64,000 bases of DNA from Lactobacillus johnsonii ATCC 33200. GTDB taxonomy: Bacteria; Bacillota; Bacilli; Lactobacillales; Lactobacillaceae. A program made the position numbers and the translations under genes. The first letter of the stretch is position 1; every line of letters begins with the position of its first letter. The notes below the pieces were generated by a model that did no database searches, had not been told where the DNA came from, and worked only from the letters and a program-made list of their open reading frames with translations. The stretch covers positions 270,358 to 334,357 of the forward strand of contig NZ_GG670121.1 in assembly GCF_000159355.1 (NCBI RefSeq). Reading direction: 5' to 3'. Shown here piece by piece: positions 42,838 through 51,933 of the stretch.

Positions 42838-43764
42838 TTACTTAACTTCACTTACGTGAATCTCATTTAAATATTTTTCTAGTTCAAAATCTGTTAGTCC
42901 CATGCGACTCGCAGTATCACTACCAGCAGCTATTGCCAATTTCAATGCCTCTATCGTGTTACATCCCAATTCTTTTTTTCCAATAAATGTACCGAGCATG
43001 GTATCTCCAGCTCCAGCTGTGTTGATGACTGAAATTTTAGGAGCATTACCAAAATAAGCATGATTCTTATCAATTAAGGCCGCTCCCGAATCTCCAAGAG
43101 AGACTAAAACATTTTTACAACCGGCATCAATCAGCTTTCTAGCTAGTTTAATAATTTTTTCTTGATCCAATTTTTCATTTAAATCAAAAAAACTAGCTAA
43201 TTCTTGATCATTTGGTTTTAGTAAATAAGGATGATAAGGCAAAGTATCTAAAACTGACTTAGAACTAGAGTCAATTACTAGTTTTACTTTTTTATCAGCC
43301 ATAACTTTGGCAATTTTAACTAAGTAGTCTTGGTTAATCCCTCTAGAAAAACTTCCTGAAATAATTAAAGTATCGCTTTCTTTTAGCGTTGTCCTTAAAT
43401 ACTTTAAAAATTGCTCTTGAACTTTTTCACTTACTTCTGGACCAGGATTTACTTCTTTATATTCTCGATTTTGATCTATTACCCGAGTAAAGACATTAAT
43501 TCTAGTCGGTTCCTCAACCTTAAGAAAATTATTGCTGATGCCTTTTTCTGTTAAACTTGCTGTAATGTAATCAAGTGTAAAGCCGCCTCCGATTCCGGTC
43601 GCCACATTTTCTATACCCATTTTTTTCAAAATAAATGATACATTTACACCCTTACCATTAGGTTGAAGCTCAAAGTTCTCAGTTCTATTAACAATATTTG
43701 GCTCTAATTTTTTAGTAATAATTACCAAATCAATTGCTGGATTAAGTGTTATTGTATAAATCAT
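42838..43764 (-). CDS. fruK: 1-phosphofructokinase (PfkB family)
   Basis: A 308-residue kinase with complete PfkB features: the substrate region TLNPAIDLVI and QPNGKGVNVSF, then ISGSFSRGI, LLKPNDQEL and the ATP/catalytic motif NTAGAGDTMLGTF. It should phosphorylate fructose-1-phosphate, the product of the adjoining PTS permease, to fructose-1,6-bisphosphate. Tagatose-6-phosphate kinases (LacC) are very similar and lacD lies 4 kb away, so dual use is possible. It is first in the operon, facing the RpiR-type regulator, with cre-like sites between them. AAGGAGAA precedes the ATG. Confidence 0.9.
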   Translation of the reverse strand: MIYTITLNPAIDLVIITKKLEPNIVNRTENFELQPNGKGVNVSFILKKMGIENVATGIGGGFTLDYITASLTEKGISNNFLKVEEPTRINVFTRVIDQNREYKEVNPGPEVSEKVQEQFLKYLRTTLKESDTLIISGSFSRGINQDYLVKIAKVMADKKVKLVIDSSSKSVLDTLPYHPYLLKPNDQELASFFDLNEKLDQEKIIKLARKLIDAGCKNVLVSLGDSGAALIDKNHAYFGNAPKISVINTAGAGDTMLGTFIGKKELGCNTIEALKLAIAAGSDTASRMGLTDFELEKYLNEIHVSEVK

Positions 43765-43779
43765 GAGCTTTTCTCCTTT

Positions 43780-43794
43780 TCTTACCGCTTACAT
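43780..43794 (-). promoter_or_regulatory. cre-like site before fruK
   Basis: On the minus strand ATGTAAGCGGTAAGA matches 14 of 15 positions of WTGNAANCGNWNNCW (last C replaced by G), between promoter and ribosome site of fruK. Confidence 0.5.
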
Positions 43795-43833
43795 TATTAG
43801 TATACTTAGATAAGAAGGTAAGGTTTTTCTAAA

Positions 43834-43848
43834 ATGAAAGCGTTTTAT
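43834..43848 (+). promoter_or_regulatory. Second cre-like site in the fruK-rpiR intergenic region
   Basis: ATGAAAGCGTTTTAT matches 14 of 15 consensus positions, 54 bases from the first site (about five helical turns), between the two divergent genes. Confidence 0.45.
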
Positions 43849-43885
43849 TAAATAAGTTGTAAAGTTTTACAGAGAGGGTACATAC

Positions 43886-44644
43886 ATGCAAAATAATGAT
43901 CTTAGTAATGCAGAACTCCATTTGTGGGAAACAGTTCAAAAAAATCCACAAAAAATTGCAAAAATGTCGATTGTTAAATTAAGTCAATTTGCTCATGTTT
44001 CAACTGCTACAATCGTCAGGACTATGCAAAAAATGGGCTATAGCGGCTATACATCTTACCGAGAGTCACTAAAATTGCAGGACCTTTCTAATAGTAATTT
44101 TGATGTCTTAAATGATGCAGACGATAAAATTAAGAGTGTGATTACCAAAAATGAAATTGAAATGAACAATACTCTCCATAATCTTAGCTACAGTAACATT
44201 GAAGATAGTATTTCAATGACTAAACAGGCAAAGGTGGTCTATATTTTCGCACGTGGTCTATCGGAATCAATTGGACAAGAAATTATGGTTAAACTGCAAT
44301 TAACAGGTAAGTATGTTGAATTTCATTCGGATCCAAATATTATTAAGACGTCGTCTAAAAGAATTAAAGAAGATGCATTGGTTATTTTTATTAGCTTAAA
44401 TGGTAATACTCCCGAATTAGTTGAAGCTGCACAAAATTTATCACGTCATGATGTTCCTACTATTACCTTTACCACTAATCCTAATGGACAACTTGCTTCG
44501 CTTTCGACATTGACTTTTATGGGCTACATGTCAAAAACCAATTATTTTCCTGATTATGAGGTACGCTCTAGATTACCCTTACAAATCATGACACGTATTT
44601 TTTCAGATGCATATTCAGTTAGAACCGGTTTTGCTAGACAATAA
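43886..44644 (+). CDS. MurR/RpiR-family transcription regulator
   Basis: A 252-residue regulator: N-terminal helix-turn-helix (MSIVKLSQFAHVSTATIVRT, residues about 27-46) and a C-terminal SIS sugar-phosphate-binding domain (about 105-235, with VVYIFARGLSESIGQEIM and LVIFISLNGNTPELVEAA). Members sense phosphosugars and control neighbouring catabolic genes. It is divergent from fruK-fruA with 121 bases between starts, so it most likely regulates that operon in response to fructose-1-phosphate or a related phosphosugar. Classical fru operons use DeoR-type FruR instead, which makes this arrangement less usual. AGAGAGG precedes the ATG. Confidence 0.88.
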   Translation: MQNNDLSNAELHLWETVQKNPQKIAKMSIVKLSQFAHVSTATIVRTMQKMGYSGYTSYRESLKLQDLSNSNFDVLNDADDKIKSVITKNEIEMNNTLHNLSYSNIEDSISMTKQAKVVYIFARGLSESIGQEIMVKLQLTGKYVEFHSDPNIIKTSSKRIKEDALVIFISLNGNTPELVEAAQNLSRHDVPTITFTTNPNGQLASLSTLTFMGYMSKTNYFPDYEVRSRLPLQIMTRIFSDAYSVRTGFARQ

Positions 44645-44694
44645 AAAAGAGTTGATAATCTTCGTTTTTCGACGTTGATCTATCAACTCTTTTT
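44644..44694. terminator. Bidirectional terminator between rpiR-type gene and surface-protein gene
   Basis: Arms AAAAAGAGTTGATA/TATCAACTCTTTTT (14 bp) around a 23-base loop separate two convergent genes. Confidence 0.8.
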
Positions 44695-44717
44695 CTATCG
44701 ATATATAATTTTATAAA

Positions 44718-47525
44718 TTAATTATTCTTTTTCTTACGGTTAATGCCAAGGTAACTAACCAAAGTAGTACCTGCGACTGCTAATCCAGAAAGAGCTGCAA
44801 TTAGCTCATTCTTTGCACCAGTTTGTGGCAATTTATTAGTAGTTACATTACCAGTTACAGCAACTACATGGGCTTTATCAGCTTTAACCCAGCGGTTTGC
44901 ACTAACTTTATAGTAAGTAGTACCGTTAACTTTCTTTTCTCCAAAGGTCTTAACTGGAGTATTTGAACCGGTTAAGACAACGGATACGGCTGAACTATCA
45001 CTATTATCAACAATCTTAACAGTAGATGATTTTTCTTCAGACTTATTGTCAGTCTTAAGATCAGACTTAACATTTCCTTCTACAGTATCAGAATCCTTTA
45101 CATCTGGCTCAGGAGTAGTTGTAGTAGTTTCAGATGAATTAGTTGTTGATGCTTTACCATTTGAATCCGTCTTCTCTGTTGGCTTTACAGTGCTACCTTC
45201 ATCAGCTTTATCTGAAGGTTTTACAACATGACTGGTATCAGGTTTGTTGGTTGGTTTTACAGGATTTTCAGCATTAGAAGTTTCTTTATGACTGTTTTCA
45301 GTTTCTTTCTTATTAAATGCGTCTAATCTTGCCTTAGCATCTTTAAGCTTACTTTGTTCAGCAGCTAATTCTGCTTCTGCCTTCTTAAGTTCTTCTGATG
45401 CATTTGTAACTTGTGCATCAGCTTTAGATTTAGATTCCTTCAAAGTATCTAAGATTAATTGTTGAGCTTTAACTGCCTTATTAGCAGCAGTTGCGTCATC
45501 ATTAGCCTTATTCAAAGCTGTTTGAGCAGCGGAAAGATTTGATTGAGCATTTTCTAAATTGTTCAAAGTTTGATTCAATGAATCTAAAGCAGCTTGGACA
45601 CTCTTTAAATTATTATCTTTAGCTTGAACATCATTTTGGGCTGCATCTACCTTGGCTTGACTTGCCTTAACAGCAGCAGTAGCTTCAGATAAAACATTTT
45701 GGGCTTGAGCTACAGTTTCTGCTACCCTAGCTTGGGCAGCTTGTGTATCTGAAATTGCCTTATTGATCTTAGTAGAACCATTGTTTAATTCTGCTAGGTT
45801 AGCTTGTAGACTCTGAACGTTATTTTGTGCTGATTTAACTTCATTTTGTGCTACAACTAGGTTTTGATTTGCAGTTACTACGTTAGCTTTAAGGATATTA
45901 ATCTTATCTTCTTGCTTAACATCTTTCAAGTAGGATTGAACTAAGTTTTGGTAACTATTAAAATCTATTCCATTGATTGGATTAAATATAATTTCATCCA
46001 TACTATCTGCATTATTCATCATTGGTTGAATTTCATATTCATTTCCAGCCAATCCAACGTAGTTAGCATCTGGCTTAATCATGGATGCATAGTGTCCAAT
46101 ATATACTGGTTTATCGTTCCAAAAATCAACATCTTTTTCCCACTCATCTTGAGTTAGAGGATGGGTACTTTCAAAACTATAAGCAGCTGCATCTGGATGA
46201 CCTTCAATATATTTATCAATATCGTCTTTTTCACTCATCCAATTGTCAATTGGATTAACCTCTCCAGCTGATATATCTTCTTCATCGCTATAAAATGGAC
46301 CATACTTACTAGTTAATAAACTAGGATGATTAAATTCATCAGAGTAATGTTGAAAATCAGAGCTAAGCATGGCAATAGCCACAGCTGTCAAAGAAATTGA
46401 TGGATGGCGTAATCCATACTTATCGCGATATGTCATCCAGTGTTGATAGTATCCAAGAGCCTTTTCTATATTACTTAATGAAGTTGAGTCGTTTTCTTGA
46501 CCTAATTTAACAGCTTCCTTAGCCCATTCTACAGTAATATTCTGGTAAGCATTTGGTTGACCAGTGATGATATTATATGCAGTTTGAGCATCTTCTCTTA
46601 AACTTTCAGAATTATCTTTATTGTAAGCAATTGCCTTAAAGAATCCAGCTGCTCCGCTTGCTTGATCTTGTAAGTCTTTCAAAGCCTTTTGAGCATCGGC
46701 CAATGCTTTTTGCTTAGCATTAACATTGTTTTGAGCATCTACTAGAGCCTTGTTTGCCATTGCAAGATTATTATTAACAGTGGCTATCGTTTGATTATTT
46801 TCAGCTAAAGAAGCTTGATTCTTAGACAAAACTGATTCGTTATTTGCATTTGTTTTCTTAATTTCTTTTAATGCGTTTTGAACGTTTTGAACATTTTGTT
46901 TTGCTTCATCTAATCCACTGTTTTTAACAGCAGCTTCAGCGCTAGCAACATTATTATCAGCAGTTTTCTTTGCAGCTTCTTTACTGTTAACTAAATTTTG
47001 AGCATCAGCTTGTTTTTGCTTAGCAGTCGCCAATTGACTTTGTGCTGTACTTAAATCTGCATTGGCATCACTGACATTTTGCTTAGCAGCTTGAATTGCA
47101 TTTTGCTGTGCAGCAATATTCTTTTGAGTATTTTGAATATTTTCAGAAGTTGCTTGCTTTGCTACTGCACTTGCACTATCTAACTTATCTTGTGCTTGCT
47201 TTGCAATAGCTTGCTTATCAGCTAGATTCTTTTGGCTATCATTTACCTTAGCTTGTTGAGCATCACAAGCATCGTTTGGTGCTTTTGACTGTGCTTGTGC
47301 GTCAGTTAATGCGCTCTTTTTACTATCTACGCTTGCTTGAGCATTATTAACCGAGTTTTTTGCTTGGTTAACAGCATCTTGTAATTTTTCTTTATCTAAT
47401 TTAGCAACTGTAACAGTGTTATTTTTATCAACTGTAGCAGCTTGAACTTTACTATTATTAGTACTTGCTAAAAGAGTAGCTGTTAATGCAGCAACAGCCA
47501 AACTTGTATATTTTAATCCCTTCAT
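44718..47525 (-). CDS. Large LPQTG-anchored coiled-coil surface protein (SEC10/PgrA-like)
   Basis: A 935-residue wall protein. Signal peptide to about residue 29; an Ala/Gln/Asn/Lys-rich coiled coil to about 290 (repeats like LADKQAIAKQAQDKL); a globular domain at about 300-520 (YGLRHPSISLTAVAIAML, IDNWMSEKDDIDKYIEGHPD) of the SEC10/PgrA type; a second coiled coil to about 755; a Thr/Ser/Asp linker; a small strand-rich module (VNGTTYYKVSANRWVKADKA); then LPQTG, a hydrophobic segment and NRKKKNN for sortase. Proteins of this shape act as adhesins, aggregation or surface-exclusion factors. GGAGG precedes ATG at 47525. It separates fruK/rpiR from lacD. Confidence 0.88.
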   Translation of the reverse strand: MKGLKYTSLAVAALTATLLASTNNSKVQAATVDKNNTVTVAKLDKEKLQDAVNQAKNSVNNAQASVDSKKSALTDAQAQSKAPNDACDAQQAKVNDSQKNLADKQAIAKQAQDKLDSASAVAKQATSENIQNTQKNIAAQQNAIQAAKQNVSDANADLSTAQSQLATAKQKQADAQNLVNSKEAAKKTADNNVASAEAAVKNSGLDEAKQNVQNVQNALKEIKKTNANNESVLSKNQASLAENNQTIATVNNNLAMANKALVDAQNNVNAKQKALADAQKALKDLQDQASGAAGFFKAIAYNKDNSESLREDAQTAYNIITGQPNAYQNITVEWAKEAVKLGQENDSTSLSNIEKALGYYQHWMTYRDKYGLRHPSISLTAVAIAMLSSDFQHYSDEFNHPSLLTSKYGPFYSDEEDISAGEVNPIDNWMSEKDDIDKYIEGHPDAAAYSFESTHPLTQDEWEKDVDFWNDKPVYIGHYASMIKPDANYVGLAGNEYEIQPMMNNADSMDEIIFNPINGIDFNSYQNLVQSYLKDVKQEDKINILKANVVTANQNLVVAQNEVKSAQNNVQSLQANLAELNNGSTKINKAISDTQAAQARVAETVAQAQNVLSEATAAVKASQAKVDAAQNDVQAKDNNLKSVQAALDSLNQTLNNLENAQSNLSAAQTALNKANDDATAANKAVKAQQLILDTLKESKSKADAQVTNASEELKKAEAELAAEQSKLKDAKARLDAFNKKETENSHKETSNAENPVKPTNKPDTSHVVKPSDKADEGSTVKPTEKTDSNGKASTTNSSETTTTTPEPDVKDSDTVEGNVKSDLKTDNKSEEKSSTVKIVDNSDSSAVSVVLTGSNTPVKTFGEKKVNGTTYYKVSANRWVKADKAHVVAVTGNVTTNKLPQTGAKNELIAALSGLAVAGTTLVSYLGINRKKKNN

Positions 47526-47610
47526 TTTTTCCTCCAAATTAACAATTTCTTTTTTATTTTATTGCGTTAAATACTTTTTTCAAGTTACGTCTAAACTTAT
47601 GCATACACAA

Positions 47611-47640
47611 AAAAACAAGGCCAATTCTGGCCTTGTTTTT
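47611..47640 (-). terminator. lacD terminator
   Basis: A perfect 13-bp stem AAAAACAAGGCCA/TGGCCTTGTTTTT with an ATTC loop, 18 bases past the stop. Confidence 0.9.
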
Positions 47641-47658
47641 CGATAGTTAATTCAATTA

Positions 47659-48654
47659 TTATTCTTCAATTTCTAACTTATCTTTCCATGATTTGGCACC
47701 TTTAAGGGCATCATTCAAGTTTTCGATATTTTTCTTTCCTTCAGTTGAAAGCCATTCCCTACCTTGCTTTTCTCCTTCGGCAGCAAATGGCTTAATTGCT
47801 GGCTTCCACGTTGCACGCCCGCAAAGAACACCATTAAAGTTAGCACCAGCTTCTTCCGCCATCTTAATTTCTGCAATGAATTCTTCTGAAGTTACACCAG
47901 CTGATAAAAAGATATATGGCAAATCAGTTAAATCTGATTGTTTCTTCAATAATTTCTTTGCTTCTTCTTGAGTATAAACAACATTGTTGTCGCCATTATA
48001 TCCTTCTACAAACTTAATATTAAATGGCATCTCAACTTTAAGAACTGTTACATCATATTGAGGCTTAGAAAATTCTTCCATAGTTTTGAAGACTTTTTCA
48101 GGCTTTACCTTTGCATACTCTTCACCTTTAGCATCATCAATTTTCCCATCATAAGTTAATAATTCAAGGAAAAATGGCAATCCATTTACTTTAGTCTCAG
48201 CTCCTACTCTTTCAACAAAAGCCTTCTTTTTATCGTTAATTTCATCACTTTCGTCTGGATCGTAGTAAAGTAAGAACTTAACTGCATCGGCACCATCATT
48301 TTTAATTCTTAATGCTGATTGATCGGCAATTAAATCACACATTCTACCTGGTTCAGTAGTGTCATAACCAGTCTTTTCATAAGATAGTAATAAACCACAA
48401 TTCTTATCTCTAACCTTAGTTGCTGGAAGACCATATTCCGGATCTGTCAAAATGGCAGAAGCATATGGAGTCAACTCACTAGAAACAGCTTCCTTAAAAT
48501 CAACAATTGTTGTTTCATCAGCAGGCTTATTTGCTGCCTCAGCTAACATTCGTTTTAATGATCCTCTTTGGTCAATTGCTAATGCGCTGATTACTCCAGC
48601 CTCATTAGATAAATTATCCATATGTTTTGCAACTTCAGGTGAAATCTTTCTCAT
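47659..48654 (-). CDS. lacD: Tagatose 1,6-diphosphate aldolase
   Basis: A 331-residue class I aldolase of the LacD family, cleaving tagatose-1,6-bisphosphate (and often fructose-1,6-bisphosphate and other ketohexose isomers) to DHAP and glyceraldehyde-3-phosphate. Family blocks are LAIDQRGSLKRML, LTDPEYGLPA, VKFLLYYDPD, the Schiff-base Lys region VTVLKVEMPFN and PYIFLSAGVTSEEF. I use ATG 48654 (MRKISPEVAKHMD) with GGAGA six bases upstream. The rest of the tagatose-6-phosphate pathway (lacA, lacB) is not nearby; fruK 4 kb away could supply the kinase step. Two cre sites cover its promoter. Confidence 0.94.
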   Translation of the reverse strand: MRKISPEVAKHMDNLSNEAGVISALAIDQRGSLKRMLAEAANKPADETTIVDFKEAVSSELTPYASAILTDPEYGLPATKVRDKNCGLLLSYEKTGYDTTEPGRMCDLIADQSALRIKNDGADAVKFLLYYDPDESDEINDKKKAFVERVGAETKVNGLPFFLELLTYDGKIDDAKGEEYAKVKPEKVFKTMEEFSKPQYDVTVLKVEMPFNIKFVEGYNGDNNVVYTQEEAKKLLKKQSDLTDLPYIFLSAGVTSEEFIAEIKMAEEAGANFNGVLCGRATWKPAIKPFAAEGEKQGREWLSTEGKKNIENLNDALKGAKSWKDKLEIEE

Positions 48655-48687
48655 CGTGTATCTCCTTTTCATTTACCGCACATTTAT

Positions 48688-48693
48688 ATTATA
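48688..48693 (-). promoter_or_regulatory. lacD -10 box
   Basis: TATAAT on the minus strand, 34 bases before the start; the cre sites begin one base upstream. Confidence 0.6.
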
Positions 48694-48708
48694 AGATGGC
48701 GCTTTCAT
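48694..48708 (-). promoter_or_regulatory. cre site 1 of lacD
   Basis: On the minus strand ATGAAAGCGCCATCT matches 14 of 15 consensus positions and lies exactly in the spacer upstream of the -10 box. Confidence 0.6.
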
Positions 48709-48715
48709 AAAAAGA

Positions 48716-48730
48716 AGAGATCGCTTTCAT
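48716..48730 (-). promoter_or_regulatory. cre site 2 of lacD
   Basis: On the minus strand ATGAAAGCGATCTCT matches WTGNAANCGNWNNCW at every fixed position. It lies 22 bases from site 1, two helical turns, so two CcpA dimers would sit on the same DNA face. Confidence 0.7.
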
Positions 48731-48772
48731 TCTGTAAAGCTTTTCACTTAATAAGAAAAATCATGTAAAAGT

Positions 48773-49999
48773 TTACCTAAATATTTTCAACTTTCCTTTT
48801 AATCTCGTATGAAGGGGAACAATAATTGCCAGCATCATAAAAATCCCAACTGCAGCAACAATAAAGAAATTGATATAGCCAAACTTATCAATAACTAAGC
48901 CTCCAAATAAAGGTCCAAAGGCCCTTCCAACAGCCGACGTTGAAATTGTTAAACCTTGATATTTACCTTTACTATCGACCGGAGATAAGTCATTGACATA
49001 GGCAGGCATTGCCGGCATAGCAGTTGATTCACCGAGAGTTAAAGTAACCATTGAAAATACAAAGTGAGCATAGTCTTTTGCAAAAATTAGAGTTACAAAA
49101 GAAATAGCAAACATAGTAACTCCAAATACTACTTGATGAAACAAGTTCTTAAATGTGTTAGGAAAACGACTTAAAAATGCTTGAACAATCACAATAATGC
49201 TGGCATTAATCGTCCACAGTAAACTATATAAATGAAAAGGAATTCCCAAAGAAACCATATAAACTGAAAGGTTAGATTCCCAATTCATATACATCAACCA
49301 AATTACAGCTAAGGTAGTGAAAAAGCCAATAGTCAGCTTTAGATTGGCAGCAGGCATCGGAGTTGCCTTATTTTTACTATCTTTATTTTGCTGAGCTTTT
49401 CTTTCTAAATGAAACTTAATAATCGGTCGATAATTAATGACTGCATTTATACTTACAATCACAAAAAGACTGGCCGCAATTACAAATAAAATTGTAACTG
49501 AATAATCATAGATATAACCTACAATTAATGTCCCTAATACCACACCAAGATTTTGTGCAAAATAAATTGTATTAAAGACATATCGACCGGGCTTAGACTT
49601 GATGCTAGTCGCAATTGAATTAATTAACGCACCGTTCCAGCCGCCCAGGAGACCAGTCAAAGTCATCCAAACCCAATAAATTGGCCAAGTATGATTAGCA
49701 GCCATCCCAAATAGTACTAAGGCATCTAAGCCAGCGCCGGCAATAATTAAATAGTATGGATTGAAATGATCATATGCCCAGCCAGCAATAAATGAACCAA
49801 GCATATTAGCTAAACAATTAAACAAAAGTACTATTCCAATCATAGCCAAAGAGACATGGAGTCTTTTATTCAAATAAACTGAAGTTAGTGGCCAAATAAA
49901 ACTGGCTCCAATCCAGGTAAATAACTCACCTAAAAGAAGCCAATGTAACTTTATCTCATCATCCGGTTGGATATTTCCCTTACTATGCAACTTTCTCAC
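48773..49999 (-). CDS. MFS transporter
   Basis: A 408-residue protein with 12 predicted helices, the standard two six-helix MFS halves. The loop after helix two is degenerate (FIAGWAYDHFNPYYLIIAGA), and the second half has FGPLFGGLVIDKFGY. It resembles drug- or solute-exporting members of the MDR type, but the substrate is not evident. Start MRKLHSKGN with AAGGG upstream. It lies alone, between lacD (same strand, upstream) and the end of the nrd-linked cluster. Confidence 0.85.
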   Translation of the reverse strand: MRKLHSKGNIQPDDEIKLHWLLLGELFTWIGASFIWPLTSVYLNKRLHVSLAMIGIVLLFNCLANMLGSFIAGWAYDHFNPYYLIIAGAGLDALVLFGMAANHTWPIYWVWMTLTGLLGGWNGALINSIATSIKSKPGRYVFNTIYFAQNLGVVLGTLIVGYIYDYSVTILFVIAASLFVIVSINAVINYRPIIKFHLERKAQQNKDSKNKATPMPAANLKLTIGFFTTLAVIWLMYMNWESNLSVYMVSLGIPFHLYSLLWTINASIIVIVQAFLSRFPNTFKNLFHQVVFGVTMFAISFVTLIFAKDYAHFVFSMVTLTLGESTAMPAMPAYVNDLSPVDSKGKYQGLTISTSAVGRAFGPLFGGLVIDKFGYINFFIVAAVGIFMMLAIIVPLHTRLKGKLKIFR

Positions 50000-50062
50000 C
50001 CTTTTCTTCTATATTCTTACATTCAGTCTAGCAATTAATGAACATTTTTGCACGATAGTAAA

Positions 50063-50088
50063 AAGACTCTGCCTAAAGGTAGAGTCTT
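50063..50088 (-). terminator. Terminator of the nrdD-nrdG-DUF438 cluster
   Basis: A stem AAGACTCT(G)CCT/AGG(T)AGAGTCTT with a two-base loop, five bases past the DUF438 gene stop. Confidence 0.75.
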
Positions 50089-50092
50089 CTAA

Positions 50093-51289
50093 TTATTTCT
50101 TTTCTGTCTTCCAATTTCTAATATCAGTAACATCCTGAGCAACTTCTAAACAGCCTAAATATTTATTGTCTTTTCTCACAGCAAAATACTGTAAGTATAA
50201 GTACCGTCCCATATGTCTTGGCTTAAACCAAAACTCATACTTATCTTTTTTCCCCTGATGAAAATCATCAAAAATCTTTTTAACTCGTGGTACGCTCTCA
50301 GGTAAATGACAAGAATAAACACTATTACCAAGCGCATTTTTAGAATGAGGAAAAATATTGGCACCTCCGCCAAAATAAGCTACTTTATCATTTTCATCAA
50401 TAAAAGTTAACGCAAAAGGCAATAAGTCCAAAATTGCAGATAATTGTTCTAAATTTAAGCTCCCTTCTGCAAAATTTAGTGCTAAACTACTTAATTTATC
50501 GATAGAAATAGGCCCATCACTTTTCGGCTTTTCCTTAGGTTTCCAATTCATTGGTTTTTGAATCAAAGTATAGTCAATCTGCTCTTCCTCATTTTTTACA
50601 TTACCCCAGTCTTCTTCACTAGCAACTTCATCAATCATTGGCAACATGATTTCTTCTTCCTTAAAAATCATTTCAAGAACTTCATGTGCCGTCTCTTTTA
50701 TTGCCTTAGACACTTCAGCCTTATTAATATCTTTTTGACTAATAAGTAAATTAGCTTGACCGATAAGTTTTCTAATTTTATCATCAACGCCCCACATAAC
50801 TTTCGGTGGTGCAGTAATTCCATATTTAGTCATAATGGGAAACATGGAAGTTTCTTTACGAGCATAATGATAATGAATTTTGGCTAGGTCTTTTAATTCC
50901 TGTCTTAACTTTGAGAGTACACCCTTATCTCCCTTTTCCCACTTAGCAAGGTCTGGTAATAAGGCGTCATTTACCAAGGACTTAAGAACCATATTCTCTA
51001 ACTTGAATGTATGAACAGGATGACCTGGTTTTTCAAACTCAGAATTCTCCTTATTTTCCTTAATATTACCCTTAAAAACATCGGCATGAACATTGCATAA
51101 ATATTGAATTTTTCTTGGATCAAGACCTTGTGCAATTAATTCTCTTTCTGCCGCAGTAATTTCGGCTACATCAACTTGATCAAAGGCAGCTTGAAACATT
51201 TTTTTTGCTTCCTCAAGCTCTCCACCGTCTTGAATAAAATTTAAAATTTTTAAAATAGCTTGTTGTCGTTCTTTATCTAGTTCTTTCAT
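50093..51289 (-). CDS. DUF438-hemerythrin-PAS sensor-type protein
   Basis: A 398-residue cytosolic protein with three modules: DUF438 (about 1-75, LDPRKIQYLCNVHADVF), a hemerythrin-like four-helix domain (about 88-235) with His/Glu ligands in HPVHTFKLENMVL, IHYHYARKETSMFPIM and FKEEEIMLPMIDEV, and a C-terminal PAS domain (about 270-395). Hemerythrin domains bind a di-iron centre and sense oxygen or nitric oxide. No output domain is attached. It overlaps the DUF59 gene upstream by one base and belongs to the anaerobic ribonucleotide reductase cluster. The PAS part has a free-standing relative at 18225. Confidence 0.87.
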   Translation of the reverse strand: MKELDKERQQAILKILNFIQDGGELEEAKKMFQAAFDQVDVAEITAAERELIAQGLDPRKIQYLCNVHADVFKGNIKENKENSEFEKPGHPVHTFKLENMVLKSLVNDALLPDLAKWEKGDKGVLSKLRQELKDLAKIHYHYARKETSMFPIMTKYGITAPPKVMWGVDDKIRKLIGQANLLISQKDINKAEVSKAIKETAHEVLEMIFKEEEIMLPMIDEVASEEDWGNVKNEEEQIDYTLIQKPMNWKPKEKPKSDGPISIDKLSSLALNFAEGSLNLEQLSAILDLLPFALTFIDENDKVAYFGGGANIFPHSKNALGNSVYSCHLPESVPRVKKIFDDFHQGKKDKYEFWFKPRHMGRYLYLQYFAVRKDNKYLGCLEVAQDVTDIRNWKTEKK

Positions 51290-51879
51290 TAATCAATCAC
51301 CTTGTAGCCTTTATCCTCGAACGCCTGCTTTACTTTATCTAAGTCAATCTTCATAGCCTGCGCACCAAGTGGAATTGTCATTACTCTTCCTACAGTAGAT
51401 AACAAACCTGGGATTTTAATTCTTGTAAAGCCGCAGTCATACATAATTTGAATAAAATCTGGATATTCTTCAGCCAGCTTTTTTATTGGAACAGAAAAAT
51501 CAATTATCTTTTCTTTTTCCTCTGTCTCTTCAATTTCATTTTCTTGGTCAAGTGCTTGCTCATTATCAAGCATCCCTAATTGTTTCTTAGCAGCTACTGT
51601 CATACGCTCTGGATTCCAAACTGGATACCAAACTAACTTTATATCACACTTATTTATTTCTGGCACAGATAAAACTGCTTTTTCAATTGCGTTTTGTAGA
51701 TATGTAGATAAGGGACATCCCACAATAGTTAGGGTCATCTTGATTGTTGCATGATCTCCCTCAATATCGATTCCATAAATCAAGCCTAAATTGACTACAT
51801 CAATCAACAACTCTGGATCTTCGATACTTTGAAGAGCAGTCATAATTTTATCTACTAATTTCAAATTCTTTTCTTGCAT
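51289..51879 (-). CDS. DUF59 (MIP18-like) and DUF1858 fusion protein
   Basis: A 196-residue protein. Residues 1-105 are a DUF59/SufT-like domain (IEDPELLIDVVNLGLIYGI, MTLTIVGCPLSTYLQNAI) with a conserved Cys in VGCPLS; such domains help assemble Fe-S clusters. Residues about 125-196 are a DUF1858 domain (DFSVPIKKLAEEYPDFIQIM, YDCGFTRIKIPGLLSTVGRV), often linked to hybrid-cluster and hemerythrin-type proteins. It is coupled to the DUF438 gene by a one-base overlap and follows nrdG by 54 bases. It may mature or repair the NrdG cluster; this is inferred from neighbours. Confidence 0.85.
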   Translation of the reverse strand: MQEKNLKLVDKIMTALQSIEDPELLIDVVNLGLIYGIDIEGDHATIKMTLTIVGCPLSTYLQNAIEKAVLSVPEINKCDIKLVWYPVWNPERMTVAAKKQLGMLDNEQALDQENEIEETEEKEKIIDFSVPIKKLAEEYPDFIQIMYDCGFTRIKIPGLLSTVGRVMTIPLGAQAMKIDLDKVKQAFEDKGYKVID

Positions 51880-51890
51880 CTTTTCACCTA

Positions 51891-51912
51891 AAAAAATAAG
51901 AGAAACTCTCTT
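51891..51912 (-). terminator. Possible attenuating terminator after nrdG
   Basis: A six-bp stem AAGAGA/TCTCTT with a three-base loop followed by T-rich bases on the minus strand, between nrdG and the DUF59 gene. It is small, so it may only lower downstream expression. Confidence 0.5.
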
Positions 51913-51933
51913 GTTTCCCTTATTCTATCAAAT

